DNA of 64,000 nt, from positions 62,001 to 126,000 of the forward strand of contig CAKULY010000001.1 in assembly GCA_934667505.1 (NCBI GenBank), read 5' to 3'. The notes below the pieces were generated by a model. The model saw nothing but the letters and a program-made list of their open reading frames with translations, ran no database searches and was not told the DNA's origin. The position numbers were made by a program, and so were the translations under genes. Shown one piece after another: positions 17,873 through 25,374 of this stretch. The stretch comes from an uncultured Treponema sp. (lineage in GTDB: Bacteria; Spirochaetota; Spirochaetia; Treponematales; Treponemataceae). How positions within the stretch are numbered: the first letter of the stretch is position 1; every line of letters starts with the position of its first letter.

Positions 17873-18702
17873 TGGAACAGAAAGAATCATTTATTCCTTA
17901 TGTTGGTAAAATTATTGGTATTACTCAAGAAACTCCTGATGTAAAAACATTTCGCGTTGTTGGTTTAGACGGAAAAAAACTTTTTGAACATATTCCAGGT
18001 CAATGCGCAATGTTAATTGTTCCAGGTGTTGGCGAATCTATGATTTCAATAACCTCTTCTCCTACTTTGGAAGAGTATATGGAATTTTCCATTAAAAAAT
18101 GTGGCTGTGTAACTGAATGGCTGCACAACGCAGAAGTTGGTCAAGAAATTTGTGTTCGCGGACCAATAGGCAACGGTTTCCCTGTTGATACAAAACTAAA
18201 AGGAAAAGACATTCTTGTAATTGCTGGTGGTATTGGAATTGCACCTGTTCATTCTGTAGTAAACTACATGATGGATCACCGTAGCGACTACGGAAGAATT
18301 CAAGTAATTTATGGTTCCCGTTCAAAAGGAGACCTTGTAAGGCTTGAAGAGATGCAGAACGTTTGGATGAAACAACCAAACTGTTCTATAAATCTTACAA
18401 TCGACCGGCCAGAAGAAGGTTGGGATGGACACGTAGGTTTTGTTCCTCCTTTTGTTACAGAATGTAATCCAGATCCAGGAATGACTGTAATTATGTGCGG
18501 ACCTCCGATTTTGATTCACCTTTCATTGGACGCATTGAAAAAACTTGGTTTTAAGGATTCTCAGGTTTTTACAACCATGGAAATGCGAATGAAGTGCGGA
18601 ATTGGAAAGTGTGGTCGCTGCAATATTGGCGACAAATTCGTCTGCAAGGACGGACCTGTATTTAGTTTCGATCAGCTTGGAGAACTACCTCCAGAATACT
18701 AA
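17872..18702 (+). CDS. flxA: FlxA-like FAD/NAD(P)-binding oxidoreductase
   Basis: A 276-residue ferredoxin-NADP reductase fold. The FAD-binding half includes PGQCAMLIVPG and SMISITSSPT. The NAD half has IAGGIGIAPVHSVVNY, a YGSRSKGDLV strand and VIMCGPPILI. A C-terminal [2Fe-2S] motif (CGIGKCGRCNIGDKFVCKDGP) is shared with AsrB, PyrK and HydG-type subunits. It should oxidise NADH and feed FlxBCD and HdrA. It is the last gene of the tightly packed operon; GGAGG lies seven bases before the start. A hairpin-rich element follows the stop codon and probably ends the main transcript. Confidence 0.88.
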   Translation: MEQKESFIPYVGKIIGITQETPDVKTFRVVGLDGKKLFEHIPGQCAMLIVPGVGESMISITSSPTLEEYMEFSIKKCGCVTEWLHNAEVGQEICVRGPIGNGFPVDTKLKGKDILVIAGGIGIAPVHSVVNYMMDHRSDYGRIQVIYGSRSKGDLVRLEEMQNVWMKQPNCSINLTIDRPEEGWDGHVGFVPPFVTECNPDPGMTVIMCGPPILIHLSLDALKKLGFKDSQVFTTMEMRMKCGIGKCGRCNIGDKFVCKDGPVFSFDQLGELPPEY

Positions 18703-18718
18703 TACACTGACCGGTGGT

Positions 18719-18815
18719 AAAAACTCCCTTGGGGTTTTTAAGGGGCTTTGCCCCTTAGGAGAGGGGGTAGCGGAAAACCGCAGGTTTGAAGCGAGGGGCA
18801 GACGCCCCTTTTAGG
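18719..18815. repeat. GC-rich multi-hairpin element between flxA and frdB
   Basis: Four small stems lie in a row: AAAAAC..CCC/GGGGTTTTT (18719-18739), AAGGGGC-TTT-GCCCCTT (18740-18756), GCGG-AAAA-CCGC (18770-18781) and AGGGGC-AGAC-GCCCCT (18794-18809). The first ends in a T-run and may act as the terminator of the operon. Base composition is sharply unlike the surroundings, as in dispersed intergenic repeats; only one copy occurs in the window. Confidence 0.55.
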
Positions 18816-18891
18816 AGGTAAGATAAAAACTGTCGAAAATATCATCAGCTTTTATCTTTAAGAGTTTGCGTTGCAGACTTTTTTATCAAAA

Positions 18892-18919
18892 GCAATTTCT
18901 CACTTTGTTGCGAAATTGC
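18892..18919. repeat. Hairpin copy 1 of a shared intergenic motif
   Basis: GCAATTTC and GAAATTGC form perfect 8-base arms around a 12-base loop. The 16 bases TTTGTTGCGAAATTGC recur at 47446-47477 in a similar hairpin, suggesting a small dispersed element. Confidence 0.4.
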
Positions 18920-18944
18920 GTAAAAGGTCAAATCGAATGTTGTT

Positions 18945-18962
18945 GTGTCAATTTATTGACAC
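18945..18962. promoter_or_regulatory. 18-bp operator-like palindrome upstream of the fumarate-reductase-like genes
   Basis: GTGTCAA-TTTA-TTGACAC, perfect 7-base arms, 32 bases before the start of the iron-sulfur protein. The TTGACA half coincides with a consensus -35 box. The size and spacing resemble Crp/Fnr-family or similar dimer sites; the regulator is not identified. Confidence 0.55.
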
Positions 18963-18994
18963 GTTTCTCATTGACTTTTTATGGGAGTATAGAA

Positions 18995-19681
18995 ATGGCA
19001 GAAAATAAAACTCAAATGGCTACAATATATCTGTTTGGAAAAAAGTATGAAGTTCCAGCAGAACTTACAATTATGAACGCTATGGAATATGCCGGTTACC
19101 AGCTAAAACGTGGCTGCGGATGTCGTAACGGATTCTGCGGAGCTTGTGCTACAATTTATAGAATTAAGGGTGAAAATCAGCTCCAGACCTGTCTTGCCTG
19201 TTCAAAGAAGGTAGAAAATGATATGTACATTGCTACCCTTCCATTTTTTCCTTTGGTTAAACAGATTTACGATATAAACACTGTAAAGCCAGAACAAGCA
19301 ATAATGATGCAACTTTACCCTGAAATTTATTCATGCGTGGGTTGTAACGCTTGCACAAGAGCTTGTCCGCAGAACTTGAACACTATGCAGTACATTGCAT
19401 ACGCACAGCGCGGAGACTTTGCAAAATGCGCGGAGCTTTCTTTTGACTGCGTAATGTGCGGATGCTGTTCTTCTCGTTGTCCTGCAGGAATAAGCCATCC
19501 TCAAGTTGCAGAGCTTGCTCGCCGCTTGAACGGAAAGTACATTCAGCCTCAGAGCCAGCACCTTATTGACCGTGTAAACGAAATCAACGAGGGAAAATGC
19601 GAAGAACTTATTCAAAAACTAATGCACAAGCCGTTAGCTGAAATTAAGGAACTTTACAACAACAGAGATATTGAAAAATAA
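18995..19681 (+). CDS. Fumarate reductase-like iron-sulfur subunit (FrdB/TfrB-type, no CCG domain)
   Basis: A 228-residue protein. The N-terminal [2Fe-2S] domain has C43, C48, C51 and C66 (CRNGFCGAC, QTCLAC). Two ferredoxin motifs follow: C114-C117-C120-C124 and C152-C155-C158-C162. This is the FrdB/SdhB order. Methanogen TfrB carries an extra C-terminal HdrB-like domain, which is absent here; a separate HdrB is encoded upstream. It should deliver electrons to the next gene's flavoprotein. The ATG at 18995 is chosen because GGGAG precedes it by seven bases; the frame extends 43 codons upstream through non-coding sequence. It probably has its own promoter at the 18945 palindrome. Confidence 0.82.
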   Translation: MAENKTQMATIYLFGKKYEVPAELTIMNAMEYAGYQLKRGCGCRNGFCGACATIYRIKGENQLQTCLACSKKVENDMYIATLPFFPLVKQIYDINTVKPEQAIMMQLYPEIYSCVGCNACTRACPQNLNTMQYIAYAQRGDFAKCAELSFDCVMCGCCSSRCPAGISHPQVAELARRLNGKYIQPQSQHLIDRVNEINEGKCEELIQKLMHKPLAEIKELYNNRDIEK

Positions 19682-19686
19682 AAGTG

Positions 19687-19752
19687 TTTGCCATTTTTAT
19701 AAACGTTTAGCAAGGAACAATCTTTTACCTTGCTAAAAAAGTGAATGGCAAA
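19687..19752. promoter_or_regulatory. Nested two-tier hairpin between the two fumarate-reductase-like genes
   Basis: Outer arms TTTGCCATT (19687-19695) and AATGGCAAA (19744-19752) enclose inner arms TTTAGCAAGG (19706-19715) and CCTTGCTAAA (19728-19737). All pairs are perfect. No T-run follows the outer stem, so it is more likely an mRNA-processing, stability or attenuation element than a simple terminator. Confidence 0.55.
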
Positions 19753-19801
19753 ATTATAGTTGTGCCGTTATGGTACTATTAATAACGATGGAGATAACGT
19801 T

Positions 19802-21445
19802 ATGTACGGAAATTATCTTGATGAAGCAGCTAAAATAGTTGCAGAAAAACGCGAAGAAAACTTAAAATTTGAACATGCTCGTCTTACTGCGGAAGAAAAA
19901 GACGATTTGCTTTTGAAGTTTCACCCAGATAGAATTAAAAGCCAGTTCGTAGAACTTAAAATCGGTCCAAACAAAGGGCAAAAAGCTCCTATTGAACTTG
20001 CGGCAATGCTACAAGCAAAACCAAGAATCGAACCTGAGCATATCGATTTGAATCACGTTGATTACGAAGCGGATGTTCTTGTAATTGGCGGCGGCGGCGC
20101 TGGAACTTCAGCTGCAATTATGGCTAGTGAAGCAGGAGCAAAAGTTCTTCTTGTAACGAAACTTAGAGTTGGTGACGCAAACACAATGATGGCTGAAGGT
20201 GGTATTCAGGCTGCAGATAAGCCTAACGATTCCCCTGCACAGCACTATCTTGACGCATTCGGTGGCGGACACTTCGACGGTAAGCCAGAGCTTGTATACA
20301 CGCTTGTAAACAAAGCTCCTTCAGTAATCAAATGGCTAAATGACCTAGGTGTAGAATTTGACAAAATGCCAGACGGAACTATGATTACAACTCACGGTGG
20401 CGGAACTAGCCGCAAGCGTATGCATGCCTGCAAAGACTACTCAGGAGCTGAAATAATGAGAACGCTCCGCGATGAAACCTTGAACCGTGCAAAAGATATT
20501 ACAGTTGTTGATTTTACATCTGCAATTGAAATTATTAAGAACGAAAAAGGCGAAGCTTGCGGCGCAGTTCTTATGAACATGGAAACAAACGAACTTTATA
20601 TTGCAAAAGCTAAGGTTGTAATTCTTGCGACTGGTGGCGCAGGGCGTATGCACTATCAGGGATTCCCAACTTCTAACCATTACGGTGCGACAGCGGACGG
20701 TCTTGTTCTTGCTTACAGAGCCGGAGCAAAACTTTTGTATCAGGATTCATTGCAGTACCATCCAACGGGAGCCGCTTATCCAAGCCAGATTTTAGGAAAA
20801 CTTGTTACAGAAAAGGTTCGCTCTCTTGGAGCAAAACTGATTAATAAGAACGGTGAAGTTTATATTCACCCGCTTGAAACACGCGACGTAAACGCTTCAG
20901 GAATTATCAGAGAAGTAAAAGAAGGTCGTGGCGTTCACAACGATGTTCAGGACGCTGTTTGGCTTGATACTCCGATGATTGATATGATTCACGGCGAAGG
21001 CACAATCTTAAAGTCAATTCCTGCAATGTACAATATGTTCATAAAATACGGAATCGACATCCGCAAGGAACCGATTTTGGTTTACCCTACACTTCACTAT
21101 CAGAATGGTGGCGTTGAAATCGACAAGACTTGCCACACAAATGTAAAGAATCTGCTAGTTGCAGGAGAAGCTTCTGGCGGCGTTCACGGAACAAACCGTT
21201 TGATGGGAAATTCTTTGCTCGATGTTGTTGTATTCGGTCGAGAAGCAGGAATTGAAGCTGGAAAAATGTTCAAGGACATCCAGTTTGCTGATACTTCAAA
21301 AATAAACCTTGACCATGTAAAAGCGTTTGAAAAAGAACGTGATGCGGCAGGAATTAAAGGAGACGAAGTTTCTCCAAAACTTTTGCCACGCTACACTCAC
21401 GGTAACCCGGAATTTGAAAAAGCAATTCCTGGTGCAAGTAAATAA
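19802..21445 (+). CDS. Soluble fumarate reductase-like flavoprotein (FrdA/TfrA type)
   Basis: A 547-residue flavoprotein of the succinate dehydrogenase/fumarate reductase family. The FAD loop VIGGGGAG begins only at residue ~94, after an unusual ~88-residue N-terminal extension. AEGGIQAA, LQYHPTG, ETRD, the LHYQNGGVEI strand and GTNRLMGNSLLDVVVFGR supply the substrate-binding His and Arg residues. The His that anchors FAD covalently in FrdA/SdhA is Asn127 (DANTMMAEGG), so FAD is probably non-covalent, as reported for methanogen TfrA. NadB is an alternative family member, but no NAD-synthesis genes are nearby and an FeS partner is adjacent. GGAG lies eight bases before the ATG at 19802. There are no membrane anchor genes, so it is likely cytoplasmic. 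Confidence 0.82.
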   Translation: MYGNYLDEAAKIVAEKREENLKFEHARLTAEEKDDLLLKFHPDRIKSQFVELKIGPNKGQKAPIELAAMLQAKPRIEPEHIDLNHVDYEADVLVIGGGGAGTSAAIMASEAGAKVLLVTKLRVGDANTMMAEGGIQAADKPNDSPAQHYLDAFGGGHFDGKPELVYTLVNKAPSVIKWLNDLGVEFDKMPDGTMITTHGGGTSRKRMHACKDYSGAEIMRTLRDETLNRAKDITVVDFTSAIEIIKNEKGEACGAVLMNMETNELYIAKAKVVILATGGAGRMHYQGFPTSNHYGATADGLVLAYRAGAKLLYQDSLQYHPTGAAYPSQILGKLVTEKVRSLGAKLINKNGEVYIHPLETRDVNASGIIREVKEGRGVHNDVQDAVWLDTPMIDMIHGEGTILKSIPAMYNMFIKYGIDIRKEPILVYPTLHYQNGGVEIDKTCHTNVKNLLVAGEASGGVHGTNRLMGNSLLDVVVFGREAGIEAGKMFKDIQFADTSKINLDHVKAFEKERDAAGIKGDEVSPKLLPRYTHGNPEFEKAIPGASK

Positions 21446-21447
21446 TT

Positions 21448-21508
21448 AAAAAATCTCTGATTTTTTGAGAAAGTCCCTCCTGCCTGTTTTGGTGGGAGGG
21501 ACTTTTTT
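21448..21508 (+). terminator. Tandem hairpin terminator after the flavoprotein gene
   Basis: First hairpin AAAAAATC-TCT-GATTTTTT (21448-21466). Second hairpin AAAGTCCCTCC (21470-21480) against GGAGGGACTTT (21495-21505), followed by T's. Both are perfect. Confidence 0.9.
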
Positions 21509-21577
21509 GTATCGGTTACTAAAGTTGCAAATTAAAATTTATGCTGATAAAAAACATGATTTCATATTGCATTTTGT

Positions 21578-21606
21578 TTGTAAATTCCCGCGTTTTGCTC
21601 TAAACT
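21578..21606 (+). promoter_or_regulatory. Promoter of the restriction-modification gene, apparently leaderless
   Basis: TTGTAA (21578-21583), a 17-base spacer and TAAACT (21601-21606), then only six bases to the ATG at 21613. No ribosome binding site was seen. Confidence 0.5.
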
Positions 21607-21612
21607 AAAACC

Positions 21613-24600
21613 ATGCTCACTAAAGAAAATTTCGCCGATGTTTTGGTTCATCTTGGATTTACAAAAGAAAACAATATTTACACAAAGAAATTTGAGAATG
21701 TCGGCTGCGTTTTAAAGGCCGACTTTGCAAACGGAAAACTGATTTATCCTGTTGAAAAAGGCTTTGCCGTGAACGACGGAACTACGAGCAATTTTCTTCA
21801 CGACGAGAATTTTGTTGTCTTTGAATGTGTGGCCCGCCTTTTTGAAAAGGGCTACCGCCCGGAACATATCGAGCTTGAGCCTAGATGGTCGCTAGGGCAC
21901 GGCGGAAAAAGCGGAAAGGCAGACATCTGCGTAAAAAACAAGGACGGCTCGCCTTATCTTTGCATAATCGAGTGCAAAACTTTCGGCTCTGAATACAAAA
22001 AAGAGCTTTCAAATATGAAAGAGGACGGCGGACAGCTTTTTTCTTACTGGGAGCAGGAAAAGGCGACTAAATGGCTGATTCTCTACGCAAGCGATTTTTC
22101 TTCGGATTCTGATTCAAAAGGCAAAAAAATAATAACTTCAATTTCCACTGTGAACTGCTGCGACGACCCGAACCTTTTGGAGCTTTCAAAAGACGAGAAA
22201 AACGACACGAAATATAAGCTTTACAAGGACGCCACAAACGCAAAGTCCCTTTTTGAAGCCTGGAAAGAAACTTACGAGCAGAAATTCTTTGGCGACATAA
22301 TATTCAACGATGACACTGTCGCTTACGACATCGGCGTTCTTCCTCTCAAAAAGAAAAATCTTGCTGACTTTACGCGCGACGCAAAGATTGTGAACCAGTT
22401 TGAGGAGATTTTGAGGCACAACAACGTTTCTGACAAGGAAAACGCTTTTAACCGCCTTATCGCGCTTTTTATCGCGAAGCTTTACGACGAGAAGAAAAAG
22501 AGTGGCGACACGGAGGTTGATTTTCAGTACAAGAGCGGCACCGACACTTACCAGACAATGCAGGACAGGCTTCAGCGGCTTCACCACGACGGAATGAAGG
22601 AATTTATGAAGGAGGAAATTTTTTATGTGGCAGATGACTACGTGAAAAATGTCCTGAAAACTTCGCTTGGAGAAAACCGCGAGCAGCTTGAAAAAGAGCT
22701 GAACGACACAATAACAAAGCTTAAATTCTACACGAACAACGATTTTGCTTTTAAGGACGTTCACAACAAGACGCTTTTTTATCAGAACGGAAAAATTCTT
22801 GTTGAGATGGTCGAGCTTTTCCAGAATTATAAGATTGTCGATTCAAAAAATCTCCAGCTTTTAGGCGATATGTTCGAGCAGCTTCTGAACAAGGGCTTCA
22901 AGCAGAACGAGGGGCAGTTTTTTACGCCTGTTCCAATCACAAGTTTTATATGGAAGTGCCTTCCGCTTGAAAAAATCATTTTTGACGGCGAGAAAAATGA
23001 AATCCGCTATCCGAAAGTGATTGACTACGCCTGCGGAGCGGGGCATTTCTTGACTGAAGGCTTCGGCGAAATCAACAAGACAATAGAAAAGCTCAATCTA
23101 AAGCCAAAATCAGGCTGGGAGCGCGGCTGCATTTACGGAATCGAAAAGGATTACCGCCTTGCGCGCGTTAGCAAAATCTCGCTTTTTATGCACGGCGCGG
23201 ACGAGGGAAACATAGTTTTTGGCGACGGGCTAGACAACCACGAGCACGAAATCACAATCAAAAACGGAATGTTCGATATTCTCGTTGCAAATCCGCCGTA
23301 CAGCGTGAGCGCGTTCAAGAATCATCTTGAGCTAAAAAACAACAGCTTTGAAATTCTTGACTATATCTCAAAAGACGGAAAGGAAATCGAGACGCTTTTT
23401 GTTGAGCGGATTGCGCAGCTTTTAAAGCCGAAAGGAATTGCCGCAGTTATTTTGCCAAGCTCGATTCTAAGCAATTCAAGCACAGCTTACATAAAGGCGC
23501 GCGAGGTGATTCTAAAGAATTTTGCGATTCATTCTATCGTGCAGCTTGGAAGCAAGACTTTCGGCGCGACAGGAACAAACACCGTTGTCTTGTACTTGGA
23601 GAAAAATGACGAGCCGCCTGTAAAAAGCCTTGCGGCTAAAGACAGCGTTTCGGCGATTTTCAGCTCAGATGATTTGAATGTTGCCGCCGACAAGGAAATT
23701 TTTGAGGAATACTGCGCGCATATTCAAGTTGAAAACGCCGATTACATAAAATTTTTGAAAGACGCGCGGAAAAACGCGGACTATTCCGCTTACAAAAATC
23801 ACAAGTATTTTGGAATGTATTTTTCGGATTTTGTTCAAAGCTTAGAATTCAAGACAGCTCAAAAGCAGGACGAAAAGTTAAAGCTGAATTCTGAAAAAAA
23901 CGGAAATGCGGACGAGAACACAAACGAAAACACAAGAAAAGCGTTTTACAGGTTTGCGCGAAAAACAGAAGAGGACAAAATTTATTATTTTTCGCTTTGC
24001 AAAAATCAGAAAGTGCTTGTTGTAACTGCGCCAAATGACAACGCCGCTCAGGAAAATTTCCTGGGCTACACCTGGAGCAACCGCAAGGGCGACGAGGGAA
24101 TCAAGCCGAAATACGAGAAAACAGAAGAAAAATGCGGGCTTTTGTACAACATACACGATGAGGAGAACACAGTTTCGCACTACGTGAAAGACAGCTTTCT
24201 TGGAATCTACAGAAGCGAAGGCAGCTTGCAGCAGTATCTGAACGTGTGCGCCTTGCCCGATATGCTCGATTTTTCACGCACAGTTTTTGACAAGGCGATA
24301 AAAACGAACGCAAAAAGCAAAAGCGCGGAGACGGATATAAAGAGCAGGTTTCCGCTTGTGAAGCTCGGAGATGTTGCGGAAGTCAAAAAAGGAAAATCAA
24401 TCACTTCATCAGAAACTAAAAATGGAAACGTGAAAGTTGTTGCTGGCGGAATCGGTTTTGCGTATTATCACAACGAAGCGAACCGTCCGGCGAATGTAAT
24501 AACAATCAGCGCGAGCGGAGCAAATGCCGGATTCGTGAATTTTTGGAATGAGCCGATTTTTGCCTCTGACTGCACAACAGTTTTGGGAAAATCAGAGCTT

Positions 24601-25374
24601 GAAACAAAATATATCTTTAATTTTCTGAAAGCGAATCAGGAAAAAGTCTTTGAGCTTCAAAAAGGAGCCGCGCAGCCTCACGTTTATCCTGATGATATTG
24701 GAAAACTTTTGATTCCAAATGCCGATGAAAATACTCAAAATTCAATCGTTGAAGAATGTGAGAGAATCGACTTAGAATGTGAATCTGCGAAAAACGAGAT
24801 TGAAAACTGCAAAAGTCAGATAGAAGAGCTTTTTGAGACCTCTCAGAGAAATGCGACTTTAAATTATAAGCTGTCAAATAAAGATGTTTTTGATATTTCA
24901 ATTGGACGAAGAATTCTTTCAACAGAAATAAACGACGGTTTTGATATTCCTGTTTATAGCGCAAATGTTTTTGAGCCATTCGGAAAAATAAATAAGCTTC
25001 TCTTAAAAGAATTTGACCGACCTTCTGTAATCTGGGGAATTGATGGAGATTGGATGGTGAACGTCATTCCTGCTGGTCAGAAATTTTATCCTACAGACCA
25101 TTGCGGAGTCTTAAGAATCAAAAACGGGCAGCTTGAAGAAAAGTATGTGGCATGGGTTTTAGGCAAAGAAGGAAAATCTGCGGGATTCCGTCGTGAGTAT
25201 CGAGCATCAATAGATAGAATAGGAAGTCTTTCAATAAGACTTCCTCCAATCTCCGAGCAAAAGAAAATCGTTGCGGAAGTCTCTGTGCTTGAGCAGAAAA
25301 TCTCCGCTGCAAAAGCCGTAATCGCCGCCTGCCCTGAAAGAAAATCCGCCGTGCTAAAAAGCTGGCTGGGGTAA
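21613..25374 (+). CDS. Single-chain restriction-modification enzyme (nuclease-N6-adenine methyltransferase-specificity fusion, type IIG-like)
   Basis: A 1253-residue fusion. The N-terminus has a PD-(D/E)xK-type site, D104 ... E120-C-K122, like HsdR N-terminal domains. The middle is an HsdM-like DNA methylase: QFFTPVPITSFI, SAM motif DYACGAGHF (~470) and NPPYS (~559). The end holds two HsdS-like target-recognition halves starting near residues 914 (LVKLGDVAEVKKGKS) and 1084 (NKDVFDISIGRR), each followed by a helical spacer. It would methylate adenine at, and cut near, a bipartite site. Codons are visibly richer in G/C at third positions than in neighbours up to about 24,370; the second recognition half is AT-richer, suggesting a swapped module. 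It stands alone, so it is self-sufficient if active. Confidence 0.88.
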   Translation: MLTKENFADVLVHLGFTKENNIYTKKFENVGCVLKADFANGKLIYPVEKGFAVNDGTTSNFLHDENFVVFECVARLFEKGYRPEHIELEPRWSLGHGGKSGKADICVKNKDGSPYLCIIECKTFGSEYKKELSNMKEDGGQLFSYWEQEKATKWLILYASDFSSDSDSKGKKIITSISTVNCCDDPNLLELSKDEKNDTKYKLYKDATNAKSLFEAWKETYEQKFFGDIIFNDDTVAYDIGVLPLKKKNLADFTRDAKIVNQFEEILRHNNVSDKENAFNRLIALFIAKLYDEKKKSGDTEVDFQYKSGTDTYQTMQDRLQRLHHDGMKEFMKEEIFYVADDYVKNVLKTSLGENREQLEKELNDTITKLKFYTNNDFAFKDVHNKTLFYQNGKILVEMVELFQNYKIVDSKNLQLLGDMFEQLLNKGFKQNEGQFFTPVPITSFIWKCLPLEKIIFDGEKNEIRYPKVIDYACGAGHFLTEGFGEINKTIEKLNLKPKSGWERGCIYGIEKDYRLARVSKISLFMHGADEGNIVFGDGLDNHEHEITIKNGMFDILVANPPYSVSAFKNHLELKNNSFEILDYISKDGKEIETLFVERIAQLLKPKGIAAVILPSSILSNSSTAYIKAREVILKNFAIHSIVQLGSKTFGATGTNTVVLYLEKNDEPPVKSLAAKDSVSAIFSSDDLNVAADKEIFEEYCAHIQVENADYIKFLKDARKNADYSAYKNHKYFGMYFSDFVQSLEFKTAQKQDEKLKLNSEKNGNADENTNENTRKAFYRFARKTEEDKIYYFSLCKNQKVLVVTAPNDNAAQENFLGYTWSNRKGDEGIKPKYEKTEEKCGLLYNIHDEENTVSHYVKDSFLGIYRSEGSLQQYLNVCALPDMLDFSRTVFDKAIKTNAKSKSAETDIKSRFPLVKLGDVAEVKKGKSITSSETKNGNVKVVAGGIGFAYYHNEANRPANVITISASGANAGFVNFWNEPIFASDCTTVLGKSELETKYIFNFLKANQEKVFELQKGAAQPHVYPDDIGKLLIPNADENTQNSIVEECERIDLECESAKNEIENCKSQIEELFETSQRNATLNYKLSNKDVFDISIGRRILSTEINDGFDIPVYSANVFEPFGKINKLLLKEFDRPSVIWGIDGDWMVNVIPAGQKFYPTDHCGVLRIKNGQLEEKYVAWVLGKEGKSAGFRREYRASIDRIGSLSIRLPPISEQKKIVAEVSVLEQKISAAKAVIAACPERKSAVLKSWLG

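Noticed and set aside
16835-18702. Anaerobic sulfite reductase AsrAB
   Set aside because: The two proteins resemble AsrA and AsrB, but there is no AsrC/siroheme subunit, and the flxD-hdr context fits FlxBA.
18866-18994. Longer N-terminus for the FrdB-like protein
   Set aside because: The extra 43 codons run through hairpins and the palindrome and have no ribosome binding site; the ATG at 18995 has GGGAG and fits the family.
19802-21445. L-aspartate oxidase (NadB)
   Set aside because: The family is related and the flavin His is absent as in NadB, but an adjacent FrdB-type partner and the malate-fumarate context favour fumarate reductase; not fully excluded.
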